DNA from: Phoronis australis | Lineage: Eukaryota; Phoronida; Phoronidae | Direction: 5' to 3' | Assembly: GCA_002633005.1 (NCBI GenBank) | Contig: NMRA01000481.1 | Span: 64,001-128,000, forward strand | DNA length: 64,000 nt | Notes under the pieces: model-generated | Told to the model about the DNA's origin: nothing | What the model saw: only the letters and a program-made list of their open reading frames with translations | Database searches by the model: none | Translations under genes and position numbers: made by a program | In this document: positions 25,101 through 40,100 of the stretch, piece after piece | Layout of the letters: each line of letters begins with the position of its first letter | How positions within the stretch are numbered: position 1 is the first letter of the stretch

Positions 25101-28100
25101 CCACTTTAGGTCTTATTTTAGTTTCCGGCAATGGAATCTGTTCCAAAAAGTGAAACACAACAATTTTCAGTTAAAGTACATCTTTGAAACAAAATAAAAC
25201 CCAACAGACTTATTTGTTTCAAATCCAGTTTCTGCAATCTCACATTTTTACGAAAGCAGTATTTTTGTGCGTCTTTCAGTACCCAAAATTAAATTAAAAC
25301 CCTCTATCGATATAGCGCAAATTACTCCGTGATTTAATTTGAAGAAAATTGACGAGAGAATGAAACTCCATGACTGAAGCAGTTCTCTTACAACAAAACC
25401 CGTACAAACAATCGCTGAAGAGCTTACCATCAATTCCTAAAAAGCCCTGTTTCCTGCCTTCTTCAGATGGCTCGTACTTTTGTATAATTCTCCAACTCTC
25501 CTCTGGCCCAACATCAACCATCTGAAAACAACAACCCTGGAGCTTAGCACCTGAGGGCCCACTGTCACACCAAGGCACAGTGCACGCCAAAAGCTTTGAA
25601 ACAAAATGACAGCTTTGGAGAACAGAGCACAAAGCATAATGCCAGACAGTTTCAAATGAATCTGATCATGTTCCAAAGTTAGCCGAATTTGGCCATTTTT
25701 GAAGATCCTATATCACCTTAAGTCACTTTTTATGAAACACACCCCTGACACCTGGTGGCTATCCAATTTGTCTTGCTCATTGGGCCCCACAGTAATAAGA
25801 TGAGATATTGTCGAGGATTTGAAGGGAAATGAAATACACGCATACAACATCTTCGTTGACAAACCAGACGTCAGATGTAAAAACATGGATAAAAGAAATT
25901 GCAACGCAAAATTTGTCCAGTTTTCTACAAGGAAATTTAACGTCTTGGTCACAAAAATGCAGCATTTGCTTTCAGTACCCAGGGAATATTCCATAGATAT
26001 AACCCCCAGGCCTATAAACCTACCTTCCATCAAATACTTTTCTTTTGATTAAGACCAATTACGACTAGCCATTATGAACTTGGTCTCAAATTGTTCCTTA
26101 GTTCAATATTGAAAGAACTGACAGTTTGTTGTTTCTTAAGACCAGGATCTACATGTTCACATGAATCTACACGTTGGCATAGATCTACACATTGGCATGG
26201 TCTCAATGAGTAACCCCACAGACAGATAACCTCACATCTGACCAAGGGACATTAGTTGAGAGCAATTTTATAGCATAAACTGTCTACATCAAAAGTTCGC
26301 TTCCTGGACAAAACGTGGATTTACATTCACTTTAAATAAACACATTGCACTCTCTCATTTCATTACGTTGCAACTCGCTGCACACATCCTTACCCCCTGT
26401 TCCGCTTCCAAGAACAGCTGAAGGTCGTCAACAGACATACAATCCTGGTTATTAGCATAGCTGAAACACAGAGAGCAACAAGAAATCAACACACCTCAAT
26501 ACTCAAATCCAAACTAAGTTGTGCACCGTCTTCCCTTCAAGCATTCTTGTTATCTAGATGAAGCATTCAACTTTCTTTGACCCAATTGGCATCAAAATGA
26601 GGTGATTACAAGACTACTGACACCTACTCGAGTTAGGTGTGGTCAATTTCCACCGTGACACCCCGGATTCTACTCTCCTCTCTGCAGAGGAAGAAAAACA
26701 CACCATATGATTGACCTAGTTTCGAAAAGTAGGGTCACTAACATACCTCTGAGCCCAGTCCACCCATCAAACCCACACAGATTTTAATTTTTTTAAATTC
26801 AGTTGAGTCACAACTCAATATTGTTAACATATTATAATTATGTTAATATTATTATAATTACAATATTAATAACAATATCAATAACAATATTAATAACAAT
26901 ATTAATAACAATTTATTAATTATGTATGCTCTGTAACGGTAAAACAATATTGGCATCTGAATGAACAATGAACTTAAAACAGAGATTAACACAACAGCAA
27001 TGTAAAACTTATGGCCAAGTCAGTGCCTTTCAGACAAGCAGCACTGTGGGTAAATGTCAAAGCACTCAAGAAGGCGCTGTAGTGTTCCAGGAAGGGGCTA
27101 TTGCTATCATGGCAAGGAAAATTTTAAAACAAATTTGTTAGAATAAAGACTATTTTGTGACTTTCATGATGACGCCGACAACAGAAAAAAGTTGACCTCT
27201 ACAAATTATTAGGTTCTAGTTGCAATATGACACATTAAGGAAAGCTTCAACGTTTGGCAGTCTAAAATTTTTGATAATGTTCTTTTAAATTTTGGACCCT
27301 AAGAACGAAATTTTCCATTGTTACTACAGGAAGGCATAACAATGTGACTCCTAATTAAACTTCCATTGAGTGCTCTTCAGGTAACATGACTATTACTTTG
27401 GGACATTAAGCTTCACACAATGGTGAGTGCCCAAAGCCTCTATCTAATTTCACGAGTCGTTAATCATGAGGCAAGCCAGATTTCTTGTTTTCAATGGTTA
27501 AAATGTGATCGGAAAGGGGCTCATTAGGCATCATTTATTGATTAGTAAATCACTTTAATCTTACTTTCGCTACTTGTTCAATCAACTTCCTCCACAAAGT
27601 TGTGTACAATTGACAATTATTTAGTAGCAGATGGAACTAAATTCACTATATTATCAGTTTTAAGGGTTCTGTTAACAGAAAACCGAATTTCTGAGCAAAT
27701 TTTGCTTCAGTAAAATCGGCATTAACTACAGAAAGATGTCGTAAAATCAAGCCAATGAAGTGTGCGCTTATCACGGGCGTACTGTTTTCAAAACCCAGAG
27801 AACGAACCAAGAAAATGACGTTCAGTAGATTGTTCTCCACTTACTAAACAGATGCAATGGAAAAGATGAAGAACAACTAGTCCCAGATAGTGCATGCCTC
27901 TCGTCCAGTCCTTAGCTCTATATGTCGATTAAATTTCATGACCGGTGATGAGCAGAACCACCTGGACGGTAGGTGTATTTTGACACTAGTGATCATACAG
28001 CTATCTGACATGACACCTCGGTTGGTGAAACAGGTACCCCAACTGAATGGCCCCTCCCGTGTATCTCTCCTATGTAAGTACACCCTGATGTGCACCCCGG

Positions 28101-31100
28101 CTCACCAAAAATCCATACTTATACACAGACACACAACCAATACTGATTATTCTGCGTGTTCGATGTAACTTAACACAGAGCATAATCAACGTAAATGACT
28201 GCCGTCATTAAGTACTCAAGTTTTCAAACCTACCCAACAAGCCTTTTTCAACAGATTTAATAAGCTCGGTTACATAACATTCACAGAAATACCAATTTGT
28301 GCAGAGCCTGAATGACGCAAAATGTCATGTTAAACAGTATAAATCTGATCATGCGGAAATTAGCTTCCTTTAATGACGCAAACTCCATTAATTAGAAACA
28401 TTCAAAGGCTAAGAAAGATCAACCAGGTAGACTAAGAGGCATTATTCAGAGACGGCTCGAGTTCCAAGCACCCCCCATAAAACACTTTGGGACCACCACT
28501 AATACTTAATAATGAGAATCGCATCCTCTCTCAAGTGATGAGCCAAAGAGGGCTGAGAGTATATCATTTCTCATAAGCTGCTCTCAAGTGACAAGCTCCA
28601 CAAGGCTGAGAATATATCATTTCTCATAAGCTGCTTTCAAGTGATAAGCTCAACAGGGCTGAGAATATATCATTTCTCATAAGCTGCTCTCAAGTGACCA
28701 GCTCATCAGGGCTGAGAATATATCATATCTATTCATTAACAGGACTCTCGGTGCAAACACTACAAACACTTGGCATTACTGACCGGACCAGCAGGAAGTA
28801 CATCTCCGGCTTCGTTACCATCTCTATGTATAGCTGTATAAACTCGTCCACTGTAATCCTGCCACGTTCATCCTCATTTTTGTTCATATCGACTTCCTAC
28901 AACAGGAAATGCCAATTTACACATCAATGACACTTAGTAATGACGTAGCACAGCCTGCCAGTTACAAGGATACTTTCATAATCATAAATCCCACATGAAG
29001 TGGCATGATTGCAAATCTCTGGTTGTGTAACTGTACCTAGGTTTATACAACTGCATCACGGTCGTAGTGGGGGTTCATATTAAATTGCTTCCAAGGCTAA
29101 GACATTTACTCCCATGAACTTGACTACTGGAAGCGAGCGCACTTTACTTGATCTAATGAATGGCGTTTGAAAAGAAAAGGGTACGAGTCACAGTCGTGGC
29201 GAGAACTAAGTAAGGGCTGGTCTTCATGGATCTGTCACGCATTACTGTCCGGCAATACTTAGAGACATAGTGTCCACACTTAACAACAGAGTGTCCACAC
29301 TTAACAACAGAGTCCACACTTAGTTTTCATACTGGGCAACTGAGTGTCCACAATTGATGACCGAGTGTCCACACAGTGACGGAGTGTGTTCACACTTAGT
29401 GATGGAGTGTTCAAACTTAGTGACGGAGGTTCACACCTAACGATGGGGTGACCACACTTAGCAACGAATCGTCACTCGAGGGTTTCGTCGCAGGCAAATC
29501 ACCGAGTGCGGACAATGGTTTCCACAATGCTTAAATATTCAAATATGCATTTCAATTTTAGGTTGAGCAAAAAATATAAAGATCAAACTACAGTTTTCCA
29601 TCTTGTAGTCTACATTAGGAAGGAACAAAAAAATTTTTCTTCATTCATGCAAACAAGAGTATGCATTACGTATCAGGTACTGCCACCTACTGAGAACAGC
29701 TGTTACACATGATATAATTACCAGACTGGCAAATGGCTGACTTGCACACTCACAAGGGTTGACAAGATAATTCTAGTTATACACGTTTCTTTAACTGTAT
29801 TAATAGGGTCTGAATAGTGCATATGTTGTCCACTTAAATCATTCATTCACTCATAAGGGATATCTCATACTAAGGTGAAAAGAATGACCTGTGTCACTAA
29901 GAGTCATGTGCGAGTGTTTCACCAACAACTGAATAAACGTACTCTTGTATTAGAACAGGGCAAAGTAACTCATGGTAACCACTGTCAATTGGGTCGCGTT
30001 GGCCAGTAGGCCGCACTTTACTTGATTCGCACACGGCCAGTTGCTGATGCTATGTCACTCTCTTAACTGGGGACACCCATCACCTACCAAGTCTGTACAT
30101 ATTCAGTTTATTTGACATTAGCCCCAACTATCAGGAAAAAATAATTGCAGTCTGGTACAACCTGTACCAGACGTGCGCAGGCCGCTTAGATGGGCCCATT
30201 GCACTGATCACCTGGAACCATTTTTGTACTTTATTACTATATAGATAAAACCGAATTGAAGAACTGGAGACCTGACTCAAGGGTCTAGGCTCCAGTGGGA
30301 CTCGAACCCACGACCTTGAGTAAAGGAGCTGACACTAATAACCCACAAGGCCACGATGTCTCCTCAACTATCGGGAAGATACAGTTCACTTACTTTGTGC
30401 GATATACGAGGATAATTACAGTATTCCTGACTTAAGTACATGTGACCTGATGATGACTCATTACACAGTACGATTAACGTTTACATCGATGCACTTTAAA
30501 ATCAGACAAAAACGCTTCTCGAAGACATAACAAATCTTGGGTCAGTTTCAACAATTGGAACGAGACCAAAACACATCCAATAATTAAATTTCACTATACA
30601 ATTCAAGCCTGGGCAATTTTTCCACCATGACAGTAGCCTATCTCGCCACAGCTCAAAGCCAACCAAATGTGGCGAAAACTAGATTTCAACTTAAATAAAT
30701 ACAGTTACTTCTTTTGTTCTGCACTGAATTAAGCAGATCCCTTTAGCATGGATAGTAACAGCGGGTAATTTCAGCTAGGATCTCCACAGTGGGTTGTAGA
30801 ACACACTCATTGTTGATCTTAAATCCTGAATTCAAGTCAGTGGGCCAGTCCCATTTCGGTGACCAATGACTACTTAAAAGTGAACATCTGTGGTCACTAG
30901 GATAAGTTACAATACGAGTTATAAGTATTCAGAGAAAACGGCCCAGAATTCCCCCGTCACGTCCACTGAATTCTTCGTCAGAGAACAATTCCCTCCTATT
31001 GATGTACAATTAACAGTCATTACCAATCAATTCTGGTATTAACAGAATCAGCAGTCGTGGGGGGGGACAGTTTTTGCCCATTACTTTAATTGCCTTGCAC

Positions 31101-34100
31101 TGTAGCTATTACTAAACCCAAGAACTCGTTAAAATATCAAACCTGCCTTTCAAACAAAGGAGATACTGTCATTGTTGTAAACAATTGTATAATCAGACCA
31201 GTTAGACACTTAACACCGAATAGATATTACCATTATGATAGTTCTTGGTAGGTGGTAATATCCTTCAGTTGCCGTGTGACTGGCTTGCCAGTTTAGCCGA
31301 CAAGGAAGAGTTTTCAAAATTTCCTTCAAACTTTTGCAGGTCGACGAGGGCTACAGAGCAAGCACTACGTTACTTTAGAGAACTGGATGGTGAAGTTGTT
31401 GTTAGTATTTATTTATAGAGCAAAACTGGGAGCATCATCCCTTTAATTTAATAACCACAGTGTTGTTCGAGTACCTGCAAATACACAGCACACAGCCATG
31501 TAGTACCGTAATTGGCAGCGCAATTTACTGCTATGAGTAGTTGTACAGGTAGGGGCCTCGGTGCACTGCTGTGCTCGGGGTTCTACGATACTGACAAGAC
31601 AACCCAGCTTCGAATGACAATTAGATAACGAAATGGACAGGAGAGAGCTGTCCGCAGGGCAATCAGTCAAACCACATATGGATTGAAGGCAAGTTTGTCT
31701 GCCAGTCAACGACCGTATAGCATGAGGCATCAGCAGGGAACGTACACCCAACCAGATATTTCAAATTAAGTCTAACCTTTGCATGAAGACTGACTAAACC
31801 CAAATTCGAATTGAAGGCGGAGCTTCATCCGCCACTTATAATCAGGCATAAAGAATGTGAAGAGTAAAAGCAAGCTGTCAATAAAACTCATCTATGGGCA
31901 GAAGGCGGAGCTTACTTATCAGGCAACACCATTATTTGTATGAGGCTTAGTTTTTATCTCATTTGGCCTAATCCTCCCCATTGCAAAAACCAATGTGACC
32001 CACCTTCAGTTTCTGTTGTATCCGACTGGTTGTCATCTCACTACTCAATCTCTTCATTAGTGTAACCACCTCAAACTCATCCAGGTAACCACATTCATCA
32101 ATGTCAGTGGACTGGAACATTTCACTTAGCCACCTGTAAACAAGTTATCAATTAGAAAAAGCTATTCTAACATAATTGTCAAAAACACTAACAATGACAA
32201 TTTTGCTCTAATCATCATTAACCAAAAGAAAACCATTACACAACACAAAATGTGAAAGTTAAAAAAAAATGATTTGTGCAAAACACTAAGTGAAGTTGAA
32301 AACCAAAACGAAGAAAAAGTATGACGCGCACATTTTAAGAATGTCATTTACATTTACTTAAAAAAAATCCACCATTAAGTTGCACTGAGATGACCCATGT
32401 TAAATACCAAATGATAAGAGATCATATTAAATCAGGGGGCAGTAACGAATCCTTGGCCACGTTTCTCAATTCAAGTTAAGATCTTCTAAATTCCAGCCAA
32501 ACAACAGATTTCAAACCAGTCCTGTGGTACAAATCCCCAGACAAGTGTACCCTTAACTCTTCACACGTGTCGAAAAAGCTCCACACCGGCAGACATGGAC
32601 CAAAACTCCAGTCCCGGAGACCAGTATGAGTGAGGAACTTGTTCCCTGGGTCTGGAGTTTGGTCACTATGTATCGATTATTTCAGCACGTGCGTGGAGTT
32701 TAAGAGACCAGAATTTGTATTGCAGGTTGGTGTCTGCAGGTTGGGTTCGGGCCTGGGGTTCAGAGGATCATACCTAGAATTTAGAGGCGCAGCCAAGGAA
32801 TTGTTTCCACACCCTGTGTAAATTTAACTGGTCATTCATTTTCCACCTGCCTTTCTAACTAATTATCAACTATTGGCGTCTGGTGACGATGACAACTGAA
32901 GTTACAAGGTGATGATTTTAAACCGATTCTAACAAGGTTTCGCACACACCCTACCTTTCACGCATTAACGTTCGCTCTGTTATAGCGTCATGACCTGCAA
33001 AGTTCAAAGTTCAAAGGTCATGGTTTGAAAGCACAGAACTGCTTTTGCAAGTCAATCTCAAGCAAACAATTGCTGCCTGGCTTAAATCAGTCAGTCATGG
33101 AAGACCAGTCATCATAGTACTTGAAATCGAATTTTAAAACATCTTTAACATTCTCCATTTTATTTTAATATGAACAGAAGATAGTGTCTATTATTTTGTC
33201 CTCGAGTATATTATGGTTTTACGTAGATGACTGCGTAATCCTATTTTGCACTTTATGTCTCCAGCGTTAAAGCAGAAATTTGATGCTGAATTCGAGATCT
33301 CAAGTTTTCATTGACGTTTGTGACTCGAATCTAGGGGTCATCAAGTACGAATTTGGGCTACGAACTCGTCTGAATAATCCATTACTCCAGCATAGAATAG
33401 TCAAGTACATTATTTGGAGAAGGGAAATTATTAAGAATATTTTCGAGTCTGATTTTGAGTAAAAATATTTTACCCTGAGCCCCGATGTGTATTGAATGAC
33501 GAGTTGTTGAATAAATACCTGCAGATGGTTGATAGTTTGAAAATTGTTGACCTTCATATATTTATACAAACTTCAATACATTCAAAAATGAAAGGATTAT
33601 TTTTCAATTGCTGATAAATCCATCTAATGTGTAGTTTGCTTCATTAGTAATTAGAGGCCACTGGGCAGAAGGAATACCTTCAATCATAAACTAAACTTCA
33701 AACTCATCCGAGCAGTATTGTAACTAAACAGGAATGAGCCAACTGGATCAAAATCTGGCAAAAACTAAGGGCCATTATAACTTGCACCATGCCATGCACG
33801 CCATCATAAATAGTTCGTATACAGCACAAATATCAAAAAAAATGTTCAACCATTCCTAATGTTGCTTAACTATTAATTCTGCACCCAGTTTTTACCTTGA
33901 AAACTTTATTGAGTTCTAGTTTGAAGTTAATTATTGTTTTAACTTGACACTGTTAGCATATCGCATTAATTCATCAATTCCCATTTATCAACTACTTATT
34001 AACCTTTCCAAACTGCTAGCGTGAACCTACTCTCAGCACATCAGTTAGAAGAACCCCGCTTAATGGCTGCTTGACATTCTAAAAATGTTCTGCTATCTAT

Positions 34101-37100
34101 TTGGTGACATTATATGTGTTTAACTAAAACTACCTCCGGTCAATTACAAAAGAAAATGAGTCATCCGTTTCCTTTTCATTAGTCTTCAAATTAACCTAAT
34201 TAGCTCAGGCGAGTACAGTACACCGTTCTTCTTCGTCTTCTTCTTATGACAGCACGTAAATAATTTTTGCCCCTCCCCTCCTTCCGAATTTCAGTGGACA
34301 TCGGTCAGTGCGAGATTGGCTGAGAATTTCAAAACGTGCACAACATAAGGTGGCTATGAATGATATTTGTTTGATGTCATAAATCTGTTCAAGAAAAAAT
34401 GCAGCTTGTTGGCTCTTTGAACTATTCCTTGCAGTCACTCCTGTTGGTCTTATGGCCGGCAGCAAGGCAAATTTTCGCTGAAAATTGAGATACCCCTCAG
34501 AGTTCAAATGCGCAAAAAAATCAATCAGGTTGACACCCACTGTTCAATTCTGGACATTTGGCATTCCGGATGCGCTGTCTACTGGTGCCTAGTAGTCACG
34601 CGCTAGTCATGGTTTTGGACTGAAAACTACCATTTTGGTGTATTTTTGGTCATTTTTCAATGATGGCAGACTAGTTTATAGTAGCTCTGAAAGTCAAGAA
34701 AATGCACTTTGAAAGTACATTTCTAAAATCAGAGAGCTGGTAAGCTTTATGAAGTGTCAATACCTGTAGACGAGAAAAAGATGGCTTCCCCTGAATTAAC
34801 CTTGCTTGGGGGGAGAAATCAGGCAAACATGTTGAGTGCCTCCTACAGTGCCATTTTGGGGAATTTTTGTTCCGGTTAATGTATTTGCTTTGTTTTTTAA
34901 TATGGCGAATTGTTATTCCGAATTGTACATGGTGAAACAACGGGCCAATGGAGTTGATTGCTTCAATAGATTGTGATTTTAGTTTTGACCCAATAAGCAC
35001 TACGGGGAATGTCTGAGATGGAAAGTAATGCAAACAAAGGTAAAATATTTTTTATTTTCTTCTAGAAATACTAGGAAGCTAAAACACTAAAACATTCACG
35101 TCACAGTATACTCATGTAAATTGGAGTGTGTCAGTTGACGTACTCTACTCAGTTAAAAGTATACTCACGTAGATTGGTAAATGACAGCGGATGAACACTG
35201 CTCAGTTCACAAAATACTCATGTAAATTAGGAAATGCTAATTCACCATGTCAAAGAATGTTAGAAAAAGTATTGTTTACAAAAATAGAGAGATTGAAATT
35301 GGACGTTTGACATTAACAATTTTTTTCTTTCGACAATATGTTTAGATTAATTTCATTAATCTCAGTCACTCATGAATTGACATGAGATCAGACTCTCGAG
35401 ACTTCTTCGTCCATACATTACCACTGACAGCTCAGTGGGGTCTTGACTATCCAAAACCCATCGGGGGTAATAAAACAATAGTCATATCAGTAAGGACCAT
35501 AAACCCTTTGTTAAGCTGTATTTACTTACACAGGGCAACTGGAACAGCTGTATGACTATGACCAGAGTTCACACACAACTACTTTCACTGACCCTGCATG
35601 CCAATTGACCTATTGCCAGGATTTTGAGAGAAGGTTTAACTGACCATTTAGAACACAGTATTATTTACACACCTTCGTTTCCAAGCCGCCATTTTACCCG
35701 ACAAACAACACGTTGCCGGGTAAAACTTATTGTTTGTTAGTCGAGATTACGCAAGGGGGCGGAGCTAGCGATAGGTCAATTTTAAAAGGTCTCATTGGCT
35801 ATTGTGTGTGAAGGACACCCATCATTAACAACCGTCACAACTACGAAGACTAGTTACCCCTTCCAAGCCCAAAATGGTCCATCCCAAGTCCAAACCAAGT
35901 TTGATCAACATTATTGTTTTGTCTGCATATGATTTCAAAGATAACATATTTAAAGCTGCATTTTCCCTTGTTTAACTCACTAAAATTGAAGACAGTATTA
36001 GGCCTTTTATTCCCAAAAAATTGGTGTCGCACTATTCATTACCATAATATGATTCTATTTCCGTTATAGAGCCCGGTTACAGGTAAGGGTACATGTGCCT
36101 GCCATTGGTCACACAAAATGCAGTTTTAGGGGTTGGCGAACACCTATGAATTGTGCAGCATTCTCATGGGCCGCCATTTTCAAATTCACAATTTTCGGGA
36201 TGGCCAAACCTAATAAACTCTTGAATATTTTCTTGCATGGTTTTGATGTTATTATTAGTAACGGAAATACACTCGTGCCGTGGTAAGGAATATCATGAGA
36301 CTAATTTTTTGAGAGTTATTAACTTACGTAAGCTAAACAGAGCAACAAGAAACTGCTGCAACAGGACAAAGAGTATTAATGGTAGAAGTTCTCCAGTTTC
36401 GACAGTCTCTGAAATTTGGAACACCAAAATTCTAGCTGAATTTGAATTTTCTTCTTTCTGAAGATTCGGCCTTGAGCAATTTTCATGTTCATCACATTTC
36501 TCAAATATCGAACACTGCATTTTGTATCAACAAAATTAGTCTAAAAATAGACTCAGGGCAGTATATACAATTGTTGAAAATAGCCAGCCATACAATGTTT
36601 TTTCGTGCGTACTTATAGTGTGCATGCGCGCACCCACGGGGGCTCAAATGAGCTCCCCCAATTGGCGAAGCGGGCAAAAAGGTGCGCCCCGAGAGACAAA
36701 AAGTCCAAGAAAACGGGACAAAAGTCCACTAAATAAGCGCCAAGTCACAATTCACAGAAGTGCTCCCATTTTTTTAGTCCCTGCTCTTTTGTTAGCAAAT
36801 GGTCCACAACATCGGGAATTCGAGCCCCCCCCCCATATCGAAGGCTGGGTGCGCGCTTGGTGTGTAACACGGTGGTAAATGATTTTTTGGTCAACCCCAA
36901 TTCCTGAATTTGGGACAGCCAACTGAATATTGATAATTTTGCTAATTTAGAACAGATTCCAATTTCAAGCAAAATAATTCATTTTCACCATTCCAAACTG
37001 GATAATTTTCACCATAGCACACACGCTAGTTTTACCGCAACTATTTCAAAACATTTCAAGCAGAACACTCATCCACCAAGCATTAAATTCCGATAGAGCA

Positions 37101-40100
37101 GTTGTCGAGAAATATGCGGTATGGTTTGTCTGACTAGGAGCACCTCTCACAATGAAGGAAGTTAGATGAGCGTACTTCCGATGATAATCATCACATGGAA
37201 TTTATGGGAAATCCATCAGACCTTGATCAATCACAGGCACCATTTGAAAGATGCAGCATCTTGATCGACGTAGACAGTGGCATTAAGTAGTAATAAAAAA
37301 TATTGATTTATGAATTGCTTCAATAAACGAATAGCCAGAAAAAATAAATCGAAACAACACTGAAATCTGTAGTATAGATATTTCGACATTTGATCCTGAT
37401 TTCCTACTGTCATGAACTTGTTTCTTCTTCAAATAAGATTTTTTGTTTTAGAAAGAGCTGACCGTTCTTTATGGCTAAAGACCATGCTTGTAAGTTAAAA
37501 CTGACCTGCTGTGAAAGGGTCTGAACTTGTTGAGCTTAACAGTCTTGGTTAATAACGAATTGTCAATTAATTCTAAGCCCACAAACCAACAATCTGGTTA
37601 CAAACAAATCGATACCACTTTTATGGTGGTAGAACATCTAAATCAAAACTTAACGTCTTTGACGAAATGCGGTTTTACAGCAGATGAAAAAAATGTAACT
37701 AAGATGGAATTACACAAAACACTCTCAAAAGCAGTCGAGGAAAAGAACAGCATGGTGCATGTCACAAAACAGAGTGTGTAGACTCTGAACAGTTTATAAA
37801 TTTCATATAAAAGACTTTGATAAACCAGCTAGAAAATTTTGTAACGAGATTAATTAACTCCGTGAAATGAAAAGCCATACTTCGTTGCAGATAAGCGATG
37901 ATGGATGGGGAAAATGTCTGCGTGAAGGACCGAGTTAAGAAATACTTGAGAGCAGATAAGAATTATCTCAACAAAATGCCTGGGTGTCCAGAATCAATAT
38001 GAGGACTTTTCCATGTGAAAAGATACATGGCATATTTTAAACAAAGGATTTGTAAACAAATTTAGAGTAATCGCTAAAAAATTTATCATTGTCCAAGATA
38101 TACAAAACAAGTGACAGTAATATAAGCCATGTAATCAAGATTGTGCGTTAAAAAATGTAGAGGTATGTTCATATTACAGTTAAATGTCATTAATTTTGGA
38201 TAAAATAACTGCCATAATTGCTCTTTTCAATTTTCACAAGCTTCTAATATTGTTGTGAATGTCCACATTAAAGGTGCTTTTCACATTAGAGGCGAAACTT
38301 CGCTTTTACCAAAGTTTTGGCAAGTGGGAAAGGTTAACTCCAGTATTTAATATGCTGGTGAAACTTCGCTGAAGATAAGCTAGAAAAGCAAAGCTTTGGT
38401 ATTCACCGAAACTTCAGTGTAGTGGGAATGATCAGAGCGAAGCTTCGTCGAAGTTATCTATTGAGGAGGCGTCAACGATATACCATAGATGAGACTCGCA
38501 AAACGTGTTCTTTATTATTGTAGTGTAGCTGTCAACAGACAGACGTAAATAAATAAAAGAAAACACATCTGACGAAGAATGACACTGACCATTTCATTAA
38601 AACTGTCTTGTAAATGGAAGGAGACTAATTTTCAGTTAGCCTCAAAACCCACTACTCAATATTTGTTTGAGAGTACGAAATGAACTGGTCGTCTGGTGTC
38701 TTAACAAAAACTTCAATATCGCTGTCTAATCATAAAGGTAAGCGAGTTAATTCGGCGAAGCTTCAGTACACCAAAGTTCCCCTCATGGAAAACCACCAAT
38801 CTGGTAGTAGCTATGCTACACGGCTTGAAGTCATGGAAAAGCATCAATTTGGTGCTACATAATTATCTTTAATTAACATAATGAGAAAATAATATTTCAC
38901 TAAATGTTCACCATCTTGAGTCCTAAATTGGTGGAACTTGATTGCTGTTGATTGCTGTAGAGTTTGTAGAGTGATTAATAAAGCTAGTACTCTTTGTTTA
39001 AAGTACACCAATTAAGAAAATGTTAACTGTTGAGATCAATACTAAGAAAATGCAAATGTTTACAATGCAAAGCTTCAACACAGCGTTACCACTTCAGTTA
39101 CTGTGGTCTATAGTACTATCGTCAAAACTGGCCAACACATTTACAAATACGCATATGTGCACTCAGGAACAACCAGGTAATTAACTACATTTTTAGCATG
39201 TGCTGTAGTTTCTGGCAAATAATCACGGTCATACAAATGCCTTTTTGCCTATTTAGTTTCAACTTAAGGACTGTCAATGGTTCATGAAACCAGGAAAGTA
39301 ATAGTTGGTAACCGGATCAAAGGGTGGCGATTGCATGTCGCAACCAAGCCTGGTGGACAAAAACTAAAAGCGATGCAGGTCAAGATTCGTGCACAAAGGC
39401 AAAATGTGCATACTTAACTGTAATTGAATTGGTGAATCCTGCTGTGTTTCATGAATATTAAATAACCTCGTTGTTTTAATTGAAACAGCATGACTTTCTA
39501 ATTTGAAATTGGAGGTAATTATCGACACGTTTTTTCAATTCTTGGAAACGTAATGCCACGCCTGCGACGTTTTTGAGTGCGATTTCATATAGCTGGAACA
39601 AAGTAATCCCAGCAAAAACTAACAACAGATACGCTGAGCTTAGTTTAACTGCAATCATTTACACCTTTCTGACGCTGCGCATGTCAGGTGAGCCAAGAAT
39701 AGTAAGGTGTGCATGAATCCTGCCCAGAAATTTACCAGCAATTTATCCAGTATGCTTGCCGCTAGCTCCATCTACAGCTTACATCTAATGATGGTGGATA
39801 TCAAAGCAGTGACATTTTACGATGTATTTCTTAATAGTCTGAGGTCACCACATGCCACGTTACCGCTGCTGTGCAGCGAACAGGAGGTATAGAGGAAGCT
39901 CACGCATAGAACCCATCACCACAATTATGTACGTGACAAAAATCACTTTTCCCTAGAAACCAATGACGAACCTATTCTCCAGAACACTTTTCACATGTAA
40001 CTCTATCCATCTTGGCAAACAAAATTCGAGATCAAATCAGGCAGGAGCAAACAAAGCAATCTAAGACCTGTGAAGAGCATAAGACGAAATTTCAGACTCC

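Larger units (their letters stand above)
26461..28783 (-). other. PLCL: PLCL intron e/f
   Basis: 2,323 bp. Holds an AT-rich tandem tract (26830-26928) and a 53-bp tandem array (28526-28727). The rest is unremarkable. Confidence 0.8.
28897..32003 (-). other. PLCL: PLCL intron d/e
   Basis: 3,107 bp, holding a degenerate 21-22-bp minisatellite, a SINE head, a dispersed repeat (30905-31010) and paired GAAGGCGGAGCTT words near 31815 and 31902. Confidence 0.8.

Noticed and set aside
28526-28727. CRISPR-like array
   Set aside because: The 53-bp units are directly tandem with no unique spacers and lie in an animal intron.
30281-30368. tRNA gene
   Set aside because: Good T-arm but no pairing acceptor stem; flanked by SINE-like sequence.
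34244-35033. Two - strand frames (98 and 120 codons) inside PLCL intron b/c
   Set aside because: No recognisable domain. They could be a transposon remnant, but nothing supports a call.
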